From assembly GCA_051868045.1 (NCBI GenBank), contig JBJDZN010000047.1, positions 1 through 27,396 on the forward strand: a stretch of DNA of 27,396 nucleotides. The letters run 5' to 3'. Made by a program: the position numbers and the translations under genes. This DNA comes from CAKSQF01 sp051868045 (lineage in GTDB: Bacteria; Bacillota; Clostridia; Oscillospirales; CAG-272). The notes beneath the pieces are model-generated. The model searched no databases and was not told where the DNA came from. It saw only the letters and a list, made by a program, of their open reading frames with translations. Shown in pieces: positions 20,295-27,396 of this stretch; the first letter of the stretch is position 1, and each line of letters begins with the position of its first letter.

Positions 20295-20609
20295 GCGGCA
20301 ACTTGCCGCAGGATGTTTTTTTGTTTTTGAACCAACTTCACATCGGAGTATGAAGAATGAAGTTTGCTGTCCTTAACCTTTTTTTGGGGGGCGGCAACTT
20401 GCCGCAGGATGCTTTTGGTTTTTGAACCAACTTCAAATCGGAGTATGAAGAATGAAGTTTGCTGTCCTTAACCTTTTTTTGGGGGGCGGCAACTTGCCGC
20501 AGGATGTTATTGGTTTTTGAACTAATTTCACATCGGAGTATGAAGAATGAAGTTTGCTGTCCTTAACCCTTTTTTGGGGGGCGGCAACTTGCCGCAGGAT
20601 GTTATTGGA
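20295..20609. repeat. tandem 95-base intergenic repeat, three full units plus a partial
   Basis: Unit starts at 20295, 20391, 20486 and 20581 (steps 96, 95, 95). Each begins with the palindrome GCGGCAACTTGCCGC, then AGGATGTTATTGGTTTTTGA, a segment containing CGGAGTATGAAGAATGAAG, and a CCTTAACC run into T7 and G5-6. The units are almost identical. The last copy extends through GGATGTTATTGG, so it includes the final Gln codon and stop codon of the GH3 gene. The - strand carries a short open frame, but its content is just translated repeat. Confidence 0.92.
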
Positions 20610-23460
20610 AGACAAAGGTCAGGGAGTTGATGTTGAAATTGCCGCCGGTAAAGGCGAGTTTCAACTCATGCTCACCTTCGGGCAGGGTCAGAGTTACGGT
20701 TTTCCTTGCCTGGCTCCAGTTCTGCCAACCACCGGTATTTACGGTATTGGTAAAGATGTTGACTATCTCTCCGTCCACATAGAAGACAATGCCGCCAGAT
20801 CCTCCCGGACTTGCAATCCGTAGGGTGACGGTATACTTTCCCGCATCCTTGACATCAATCGGAATGATGATCCACTGACCCTCATAGGTGTTGGTGGCGT
20901 TGAAGGTACCGTTTTCGTCCTCGCAAACTTCGATTCCGATGGCATCGCTCCGCCACAGACTGTCGATACCGTAAATAACGGCAGTCACATCCTTGCTGAT
21001 GACAATCGGAGTGGGATTGTTGACACGGTCAACCGCCTTGGTCTTCATGATCAGCTCAATGACTCTCTGTGCATGCTCCTCAAGCAATTCACGGCTCAAG
21101 GTTCCGTTCTTATAAGAACTGAGTACCCCGGAGGGATCTCCATCCCACATTTTCAGGCTCTGACCGGCAAGCAGTTCCTTGGTCTGAACACTGTCGTTCC
21201 ACCAGTCGGAGGAAACCAGACCTTCATATTTCCATTCGCCACGGAGAATTCCGGTCAGAAGATCATCGTTTTCGGCAGATTCAGTGCCGTTGACCTTATT
21301 ATAGGAGGACATGATCGCCCACGGGTTGGCATTTTTGACCGCAATTTCAAAGGGTCTTAGATAGATTTCCCGAAGGGCACGCTCTGAAACACGGCTGTCA
21401 GAAGAAGAACGGTTGTATTCCTTCTCATTGCACACGAAATGCTTGATCATGACGCCGATTCCGTTGTCCTGAACCCCGTTTATGAGAGCAGATGCCATTA
21501 TTCCGGACAGATAGGGGTCCTCGGAAAAATACTCGAAGTTGCGTCCGCAAAGGGGATTTCTGTGGATGTTGACACCGGGGGCAAGCCAGATGTCCACCTT
21601 GTTGGCGGTTGCCTCTGCGGCAACTGCCTCACCGACCTCATAGAGAAGCTCGGTGTTCCATGTGCAGGCAAGCAGGGTCTCAACAGGCCATGCGGTGGTG
21701 TAGGTCGTCAAACGCACCCCGGCAGGTCCGTCGGCGGTTTCTGCGGCGGGAATGCCGAATTCATATATGCCGCCTATGCTTCCCGTTCCGGAAGGAACCC
21801 CCTGTCCGTGACCGTACAGAAGAAAAATCAACTGCTCCACGGTAAGCTGATCCAGGAAGGCATCCATCAGAGAGGGATCCTCGCACACGTCGTTGAACAG
21901 GATGATTGCATCCGTTTCCGTATTCGACAGAAGTACCGGATTGGAACTGCCGCTCTGTACGGCAATACCGCTGTCTGCCGTTTGGGCTGCAAGAACACTT
22001 GCGGAAACATTGGGCAGGTTCTCATAGGTTCCGTCGGCAAGGAGCCGCTCATCAAGCAGCGTCGGTGCCGCCTGCTGACTCAACTGTTCGGTGATCAAGG
22101 TTTCGTCCACCCTATAGGTATAGCGGACTCCGCTCTCACCGGCATTTCTGATGGAATTGCCGACATACAGGAGGTAGTCGCCCGCCTCAAGAACATAGGC
22201 GGATTTCTGAACCTTGCCCGTATCGTCGTAGCCGGACATATCGGAGAGAGCAAACCTCATGGTCAGCGTCTCTGACTCCCCGGGAGCCAGTGTCCGGGTC
22301 TTTCCGAAGGCGCAAAGTTCCTTGCCGGGTTTGCCAAGCAGTCCCTGGGGGGCAGAGAAATAAACTTGAACGACCTCTTTTCCGCTATAGGTGCCGGTAT
22401 TGGTAACCTTCACGGTCACAACCATATCCTCACCGTCCCGGGTGAAGGTCATGTCGGAAAGGTCAAAGGTGGTATAGGAAAGTCCGAAGCCGAATTCAAA
22501 GTTTACCTTGCTGTAAGTAGGGTCGAAGGTCTCAAAGTAACGGTATCCGACGAAAATATCCTCAGTGTACCTGACGTAATCGGCACTTTCATTGAAGGTC
22601 GCAGAGGAGGGATAGTCGTCATAACTTGCGGCAAAGGTATCGGACAGTTTACCGCTGGGCGTTACGTCACCGACCAGAATATCGGCAATCGCTTCGCCGC
22701 CGTTCTGACCGGGCTGCCATGCCAGAAGGATCGACTTGATCTCGGGATAGGACAGAAGTTCGGTTGTATCCACGATTCCGCCCACATTGAGAACCACCAC
22801 GATATTTTCAAATCCCGCCGATATGATTTTTTCAATCAATCGGGTCTCGCCGGTGGAAAGGTAGTAATCTCCCTTCGTAGCGGATCTGTCGGCACCCTCG
22901 CCCGAGTTCCGGGTGATAATGCAGATCGCCGTATCCGCCTTCCCGGCGGCACTGCTCACCACAGATTCGGTGGGCGTATAGCCGCTGTTTTCCTTATACT
23001 TATCGGCAAGGGAGGATACGATGGAAATCTTGCCCTCCTGTTCCTTCTCTTCCATGCCCTCCAGCAGTCCGACAACATGTTCACAGGTGACATCACCGGA
23101 CCCTGTGCCGCCCTTGATCAGATCAATCTGACCTGCACCGAAAATAGCAACGGTCGAATTCTTCTGCAAGGGGAGCAAATTATCTTCATTTTTTAGCAAT
23201 ACCATGCCTTCAGTGGCAGCCTGCCTTGACAGCAGAGCATGAGCCTCTGCCATATCATCGGAATCGGGAGAGATTGTCGAAGACGGCGTTGCCGTGGCAG
23301 GAGAAGTGGCGGCAGACGGGTCGGCGGTAGACAGAGAGGAGGTCGCTCCGTTACTGTCTGACGTCTGATCTGCAGTCTTTGTTCCCGTGCATCCGATCAA
23401 CGGAGCGGAAGCCAGCAGTAGAGAGAGAAAGGTCACAAGGATTCGTTTCAAAGTCATCAT
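20602..23460 (-). CDS. lipoprotein GH3 glycosidase, reversed domain order, with CBM6-like domain
   Basis: A 952-residue surface enzyme, probably a beta-glucosidase or related exo-glycosidase. Order: signal peptide with lipobox LIGC (Cys24); Ser/Thr/Pro linker (30-67); the alpha/beta sandwich that is normally second (ATEGMVLLKNEDNLLPL at 82), with RNSGEGADR (184-192) carrying the likely acid/base Glu188; a fibronectin-like domain (about 360-470); then the barrel domain that is normally first (about 550-815), with GPAGVRL, NIHRNPLCGRNFEYFSEDP, KHFVCNEKE and nucleophile Asp752 in VSSDWWND; finally a CBM6-like beta-sandwich (about 820-952). Reversed GH3 enzymes are known from Ruminococcus albus and Butyrivibrio. 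ATG 23460 follows AAAGGA by seven bases. The gene has its own promoter and ends inside a tandem repeat. Neighbouring GH78 suggests plant or rhamnose-containing glycans. Confidence 0.92.
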   Translation of the reverse strand: MMTLKRILVTFLSLLLASAPLIGCTGTKTADQTSDSNGATSSLSTADPSAATSPATATPSSTISPDSDDMAEAHALLSRQAATEGMVLLKNEDNLLPLQKNSTVAIFGAGQIDLIKGGTGSGDVTCEHVVGLLEGMEEKEQEGKISIVSSLADKYKENSGYTPTESVVSSAAGKADTAICIITRNSGEGADRSATKGDYYLSTGETRLIEKIISAGFENIVVVLNVGGIVDTTELLSYPEIKSILLAWQPGQNGGEAIADILVGDVTPSGKLSDTFAASYDDYPSSATFNESADYVRYTEDIFVGYRYFETFDPTYSKVNFEFGFGLSYTTFDLSDMTFTRDGEDMVVTVKVTNTGTYSGKEVVQVYFSAPQGLLGKPGKELCAFGKTRTLAPGESETLTMRFALSDMSGYDDTGKVQKSAYVLEAGDYLLYVGNSIRNAGESGVRYTYRVDETLITEQLSQQAAPTLLDERLLADGTYENLPNVSASVLAAQTADSGIAVQSGSSNPVLLSNTETDAIILFNDVCEDPSLMDAFLDQLTVEQLIFLLYGHGQGVPSGTGSIGGIYEFGIPAAETADGPAGVRLTTYTTAWPVETLLACTWNTELLYEVGEAVAAEATANKVDIWLAPGVNIHRNPLCGRNFEYFSEDPYLSGIMASALINGVQDNGIGVMIKHFVCNEKEYNRSSSDSRVSERALREIYLRPFEIAVKNANPWAIMSSYNKVNGTESAENDDLLTGILRGEWKYEGLVSSDWWNDSVQTKELLAGQSLKMWDGDPSGVLSSYKNGTLSRELLEEHAQRVIELIMKTKAVDRVNNPTPIVISKDVTAVIYGIDSLWRSDAIGIEVCEDENGTFNATNTYEGQWIIIPIDVKDAGKYTVTLRIASPGGSGGIVFYVDGEIVNIFTNTVNTGGWQNWSQARKTVTLTLPEGEHELKLAFTGGNFNINSLTFVFQ

Positions 23461-23525
23461 ATCGAGGTCCTTTCTTATTCGGTATTTTACCGGTGTTCCT
23501 TGCGAAATCACCTTACAGTACTTTG

Positions 23526-23554
23526 ATTATATCATTGATTTTGGAAAATGTCAA
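23526..23554 (-). promoter_or_regulatory. promoter of the GH3 gene
   Basis: On the - strand: TTGACA (complement of 23549-23554), 17-base spacer, TATAAT (complement of 23526-23531). It lies between the stop of the GH78-like gene and the GH3 start, so GH3 can be expressed separately. Confidence 0.88.
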
Positions 23555-23600
23555 TCCGCTTTGCTGGATAAACGATCTTTTCTCCATATCTTTCGGCAAA

Positions 23601-25625
23601 TCACAGGCATATTGTCTGTTCAAACAGTGCGCTCTGATCCATATCTGCCAGGAAGACGGCGGCATAAGACAGGGTCAGGTGGAACAGCGAGGTATTCCAC
23701 TTGGCATCCCTTCCCCACCCCTCAAAGGTAGTACTGCCGCCCTCCCGAAGGATTCGGAGCCAGGCGTTCTCATCCGACAGTTGTTCCTTTACCGGATCCG
23801 ATCGACCGCACCGAACCAGTCCCTCCAGTGCCAGAAAGGCGCAAAACAGCGAAAGGCTGCTGATTTTGCGGGTACAAAGCCAATCGACAACGGCATTCTC
23901 GCACTCTTTGTCGGGACACAGACCGAAGGCAAAGGGGAAAATATTGCCCACCAAACTGATATGATCGGTATCAACCCCGTCCCGGAACAGTTTTCTTTCT
24001 TCATCGTAAAAGGCACGGCAAAAGCTCTCCCGCATCGGTTGCACCGAACGGTAGGGCGGATGTCCAAGGATCCCTGCGATCTGATTGGCGGTTTTCACTG
24101 CCTCCAGATAATAGGCGTTGATGGACACGTGGGGCTGGGTGCAGATCTTACCCTCGGTAATCTCCACATCGTAGCCGTCCCGAAAGTCGGGCGGCCATTC
24201 CACCACACACCATTTGTCCAGATCACCAAGCAGTCCGTCCTTTTCATAGGCGTCCCGATAACTGTCCAACAGGGCGGTGACTTTCGGATAGTTGACGGTC
24301 AGATAGCTCCGATCTCCGGTCAGCCGATAGTGCCACAACACCAGAAAAATCAACATAAAAGGATATTCTGCAATTTCCTGCATGAAGGAGCAGTCCAGAC
24401 AGGTAACAAGACCCGGCGTCAGGACGCTTGAGGCAAAGGCGTCGTCAATGAGCTTGCGGGTCATGCTGTCGTCACCCGTCAGAATCTGATGGGTGAGAAC
24501 GGTATAACAGCCGTCCCCCAGATAAAATCCCTTTTCCCGCTCCATGCAGTCCTGAATCACTTCCTGAACACCGTATTTCTGACTGTTGACGCAAAGCTCC
24601 CAGATCTGCCGAAGCTTCGGCTCATCGGCATATTCGGGTTTGAGCGTGGCTTTTAAGCGGAAAGGATAGTGGCGGCATTCCAGAAAGACTTCGGTGATCT
24701 TACACCCGGGCGGCAGGACCAGTTCCGCATAGCGAAAGGATTTGTAGTCAAACCAATCAAGTCTGCTTTCCCCATCGGACAGGATCCAGCTTTCCTCATA
24801 TACGCAGTTGGCACGCAGACGGTAGCGGACACTGCCGTCGTCATTCCGTTCCTGCCCACAGCGCACGGTTATCCTGTCCCCCCGACGTCCCGTTGCCTTC
24901 AGTCTCAGATAGCCCACATAAATCGAGCCGAAATCGAAGATCATCCGATTTCCCTCAAAAGAGGTACTGACGGGGGCGATTTTTTCAAACTCCAGCATCC
25001 GACTTGTCTGGAAAGTCAGAATGTGATCATCAAAAAGGTGAATCCGGGCGGGTTTCCATCGGCTGTCATCAAAATCCGTTTTTTCAAAGCCCACCTGCTC
25101 CGCTCCCGAATCGTAGGACTCCAGAAACTGGGTCTGATAGCCCACAACTCCGGTTTCCCTATAGGCATCGTGGGGAGAGGTTCTGAAGGTCTCGTCACTG
25201 CAAACCACCGTTTTTCCGTCAACCGACAGGTCCAGAATCAGTCCGTGACGGTTGTCGCCGCTCTGCCAGACCCGGTTGATCAGCCCCTGGTACAGCGTAT
25301 GGACGGCAATGACGTTTTTCCCCGGCAGCAGAAAATCGGTGACTTCGATTTCGTTATAGGGATAGCGGAAATGATAGCCGGGAGCCGGTCCTTGGGCAAC
25401 AAATCTGCCGTTTAGGTACAGCTTATAATAATCGTCGGCAGAAATGTAGATTTTTGCGCACTTCACCGCCGTATCCGTAATAAAGGATTTGCGGAACAGA
25501 ATATGGCGATTTCTATGCTCATCGCAGGGCAGATTTACCCTTTCAAGCTGGCGGTGAAAAACATTCCGGGGAGATTCCCGGAAGAATTCATCATCTGTAA
25601 TCCATTTTCCGATAAAATTGTGCAT
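23601..25625 (-). CDS. GH78-type alpha-L-rhamnosidase
   Basis: A 674-residue protein predicted to release terminal L-rhamnose. N-terminal beta-sandwich domains (residues about 1-320; ISADDYYKLYLNGRFVAQGP and DFGSIYVGYLRLKATG are typical GH78 segments) precede an alpha/alpha-barrel. The catalytic stretch DCMEREKGFYLGD has Asp359, Glu364 and Asp371, the same spacing as the D-x4-E-x6-D triad of Bacillus RhaB, and STTFEGW (Glu635) matches the later general-base region usually written TTxWERW. The motif deviates from the common DCPxRDERxGW, so this is a divergent subgroup and the exact sugar is less certain. No signal peptide is visible, implying cytoplasmic action on imported glycosides. The start at 25625 has GAGG six bases upstream; an upstream TTG (25676) is weaker. 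It has its own promoter. Confidence 0.85.
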   Translation of the reverse strand: MHNFIGKWITDDEFFRESPRNVFHRQLERVNLPCDEHRNRHILFRKSFITDTAVKCAKIYISADDYYKLYLNGRFVAQGPAPGYHFRYPYNEIEVTDFLLPGKNVIAVHTLYQGLINRVWQSGDNRHGLILDLSVDGKTVVCSDETFRTSPHDAYRETGVVGYQTQFLESYDSGAEQVGFEKTDFDDSRWKPARIHLFDDHILTFQTSRMLEFEKIAPVSTSFEGNRMIFDFGSIYVGYLRLKATGRRGDRITVRCGQERNDDGSVRYRLRANCVYEESWILSDGESRLDWFDYKSFRYAELVLPPGCKITEVFLECRHYPFRLKATLKPEYADEPKLRQIWELCVNSQKYGVQEVIQDCMEREKGFYLGDGCYTVLTHQILTGDDSMTRKLIDDAFASSVLTPGLVTCLDCSFMQEIAEYPFMLIFLVLWHYRLTGDRSYLTVNYPKVTALLDSYRDAYEKDGLLGDLDKWCVVEWPPDFRDGYDVEITEGKICTQPHVSINAYYLEAVKTANQIAGILGHPPYRSVQPMRESFCRAFYDEERKLFRDGVDTDHISLVGNIFPFAFGLCPDKECENAVVDWLCTRKISSLSLFCAFLALEGLVRCGRSDPVKEQLSDENAWLRILREGGSTTFEGWGRDAKWNTSLFHLTLSYAAVFLADMDQSALFEQTICL

Positions 25626-25729
25626 ATTCAGCCTCGCGGCAACCTCTGCCCTAACATTTTTGCGGTCGGGAAACAATGGGGATTCCCAATGCCATTCAGA
25701 TACGGAAATATCTTCCCTGTTTTTAGTTT

Positions 25730-25758
25730 ATTATAGCACAAAGAAAGGGTTCTGTCAA
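25730..25758 (-). promoter_or_regulatory. promoter of the GH78-like gene
   Basis: On the - strand: TTGACA (complement of 25753-25758), 17-base spacer, TATAAT (complement of 25730-25735). The leader is about 100 bases; I see no regulator site in it. Confidence 0.9.
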
Positions 25759-25864
25759 TCAACAGACGGTATTTTTTACCGATTTTGGGCTTTGGGCGGT
25801 GTAACGTTCTGGATTTTCATCCTGAATTTGCTTTTCTTGGTTAAAATTTGTCCTCTTCAAATGA

Positions 25865-25892
25865 TTGACAAAACCAATGTCATCACTATAAT
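25865..25892 (+). promoter_or_regulatory. promoter of the degV-like gene
   Basis: TTGACA (25865-25870), 16-base spacer, TATAAT (25887-25892), divergent from the GH78 promoter. The remaining bases of this 304-base intergenic region show no other feature I can support. Confidence 0.85.
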
Positions 25893-25929
25893 AATAGAAG
25901 GACAACCTTACTGAGAGGAAGATAAAAAG

Positions 25930-26838
25930 ATGACTGAACACAAATCCTGTCAAACGGCAGGGAAAACGGACAAAAAAAAGATCGCCATCGCTACCGATAC
26001 CAACAGCAGTATCGCAGCGGGCGAAAACCCAAATATTTATGTGCTTCCCATGCCTGTCATTGTTGACGGTCAGACTTATTTTGAGGGAGTTGACCTCTGT
26101 CGCCATGAACTGTATGAAGCCATGAAACATCACAGGGATATTTCGACCTCTCAACCCTCTCCCGGGCATCTGATGGAGTTCTGGGACCGCATTCTGGAAG
26201 ACGGGTATGATGAAATCGTTTATATTCCCATGTCAGACGGGCTCAGCGGTTCCTGTCACAGTGCCATACAGCTTGCCGTGGACTACGGCGAAAAAGTATG
26301 GGTTGTGGACAACCACCGGATTTCCGTCACCCAAAGGGAATCGGTTTATGCAGCGTTGCATCTTGCAGATCGGGGGTGTCGTGGGAAGGAAATCAAAGCC
26401 CATCTGGAGGAGCGTGCCTACGATGCCGGCATTTATCTGACGGTTGACTCCATGAAATATCTGAAAAAGGGCGGTCGCATCACCCATTCCGTGGCTGCCT
26501 TTGCCACGGTTCTCAATCTGAAACCCGTCCTGTCGTTTCAGGGGAACAAACTGGACTTCTTTGCCAGAGCCAGAGGCATGAAGCAGGCACAGTTGACCAT
26601 GATCAAGGCGATCAAAGAAGATCTTGCCGCCCGTTTTTCCGGAATTCCGGATTCCGGACTGCAAATCGAGACGGCGGGAACCTTCGAAGACGAGGTGCAG
26701 GCGCAGAAATGGCGTCAGATGGTACAGGAGCAGTTTCCGGACATACCGGTATCCTACGCTCCCTTGCCGTGCAGCATCGCCTGTCATGTGGGAATCAATG
26801 CCGCAGGAGTCAGCATCATGAAGAAAGAAGTGGAATAA
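25930..26838 (+). CDS. DegV-family fatty-acid-binding protein
   Basis: A 302-residue DegV protein. Members bind a long-chain fatty acid and some (FakB) present it to fatty acid kinase for phosphorylation. After a basic, polar 16-residue lead come KIAIATDTNSSI (the family usually has TDS.SDL), the STSQPSPGH loop (72-80), MSDGLSGSCHSA (101-112), and VDSMKYLKKGGRIT, all DegV hallmarks lining the lipid pocket. GAGAGGAAG precedes the ATG. The gene is monocistronic, divergent from the GH78-like gene and convergent with the next gene. No fatty acid kinase gene is nearby. Family assignment is firm; a specific role in lipid uptake is inferred. Confidence 0.93.
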   Translation: MTEHKSCQTAGKTDKKKIAIATDTNSSIAAGENPNIYVLPMPVIVDGQTYFEGVDLCRHELYEAMKHHRDISTSQPSPGHLMEFWDRILEDGYDEIVYIPMSDGLSGSCHSAIQLAVDYGEKVWVVDNHRISVTQRESVYAALHLADRGCRGKEIKAHLEERAYDAGIYLTVDSMKYLKKGGRITHSVAAFATVLNLKPVLSFQGNKLDFFARARGMKQAQLTMIKAIKEDLAARFSGIPDSGLQIETAGTFEDEVQAQKWRQMVQEQFPDIPVSYAPLPCSIACHVGINAAGVSIMKKEVE

Positions 26839-26846
26839 AGCGGCAG

Positions 26847-26891
26847 AAAGGCGGCACTGGATATCAGATTTCTTTTCACAATACCGCCTTT
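26847..26891. terminator. possible terminator between convergent genes
   Basis: AAAGGCGG (26847-26854) pairs with CCGCCTTT (26884-26891) across a 29-base loop. The stem is short and no long T-run follows, so the assignment is weak. Confidence 0.4.
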
Positions 26892-26904
26892 GAACCCGCA
26901 TTAC

Positions 26905-27351
26905 TTATGTTATTAATGATTTAAGAGTATATGATATTTGCTTGGAATTACCATATCGATTATCAAAATACAAAAACACACTGAAAAGGATCAAGAATGT
27001 AGCTACGCCGACCACCACGCCTTGATAATAGGATACACCAAACAAGAGCAGGAACCATAACACCCCACTGATGATGTAATCAACGATCAGAAGCCCCGTC
27101 AACACAACACCTTTTTCGGTGGACCGAACCATACCGAAGGAGATTGCCCGATCCCGGTCAATCCCGACGGTTCCATGATTGTTGAATTCTCTGTAATAGT
27201 GCGGACCAAGATAGTGAAAGAAATAGAACGGACCGAATGAACGAAAACGGAATGCCACATCGGACATTGCCAAATCGCCGGCAGAATATCCGTACAACTT
27301 GCGCTTCCATTCCTTTTTGGCAAGCCCGGAGTGCCATTTGTATATTGTCAT
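26905..27351 (-). CDS. unidentified protein with two transmembrane helices
   Basis: A 148-residue protein I do not recognise. Residues 1-80 are polar, basic and aromatic-rich, with SFGPFYFFHYLGPHYYREF in the middle and HGTVGIDRDRAISFG after it. Two hydrophobic helices follow at about 82-106 and 109-129, and the tail is polar. No signal peptide, no known motif and no catalytic pattern are evident. The ATG at 27351 is chosen because AAGGAGG lies ten bases upstream; a TTG at 27360 is too close to that site. The gene is convergent with the DegV gene, and its promoter lies beyond the window edge, so operon partners are unseen. Confidence 0.75.
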   Translation of the reverse strand: MTIYKWHSGLAKKEWKRKLYGYSAGDLAMSDVAFRFRSFGPFYFFHYLGPHYYREFNNHGTVGIDRDRAISFGMVRSTEKGVVLTGLLIVDYIISGVLWFLLLFGVSYYQGVVVGVATFLILFSVFLYFDNRYGNSKQISYTLKSLIT

Positions 27352-27396
27352 CTTACTCAAGCCTCCTTACGGTCCCTCTGATAGCGATTGGATTGT

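Noticed and set aside
20295..20609. CRISPR array
   Set aside because: Units are 95-96 bases and repeated throughout, with no unique spacers and no cas genes.
20433..20615. 60-codon - strand open frame in the 95-base array
   Set aside because: It is translated repeat with no ribosome site, and a 95-base period cannot keep a frame.

Overview
The window looks like a fragment of a Clostridia genome, most plausibly a gut Oscillospiraceae/Ruminococcaceae-type Firmicute. The support is consensus TTGACA/TATAAT promoters with 16-17 base spacers, strong AAGGAGG ribosome sites, tRNA genes that encode CCA, MgtE magnesium transport, DegV, and extracellular lipoprotein glycosidases. One run of exactly 100 Ns (11900-11999) marks a scaffold gap, so this is probably a draft or metagenome assembly.

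Left part (1-8200, mostly + strand): the start of a leftward gene at the edge; a short-chain dehydrogenase with its own promoter and terminator; a MarR repressor whose promoter is bracketed by two palindromic operators, followed with overlaps by two half-size ABC exporters that form a heterodimer with one degenerate ATP site; then an ECF-like sigma factor and an RsgI-like membrane anti-sigma factor carrying five tandem PepSY-like repeats, the last three almost identical in DNA.

Middle (8200-17600): a polyphosphate pair (Ppx/GppA phosphatase and polyphosphate kinase); tRNA-Gln and tRNA-Ser on the - strand beside a repeat made of a hairpin plus the tRNA-Gln 3' end, where the assembly broke; an aspartate kinase overlapped by an FkbM-type methyltransferase; MgtE; two abutting tRNA-Leu genes; and an AT-richer islet with a four-helix-bundle (S23/IVS) gene and a frameshifted small gene that resembles the TIGR04076 family.

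Right part (17600-27396, mostly - strand): a polar amino acid ABC importer (ATPase, permease, binding protein) whose binding protein appears circularly permuted; a 95-base tandem repeat that runs into the stop codon of a lipoprotein GH3 glycosidase with reversed domain order and a C-terminal CBM6-like domain; a GH78-type alpha-L-rhamnosidase without a signal peptide; a DegV fatty-acid-binding protein; and an unrecognised two-helix membrane protein.

Strongest leads: the permuted amino acid binding protein, the sigma factor with its PepSY-repeat RsgI-like anti-sigma factor, the tRNA-Gln-tail repeats at the gap, and the frameshifted gene behind the S23 homologue. All family assignments come from reading the translated sequence; no database search was run.
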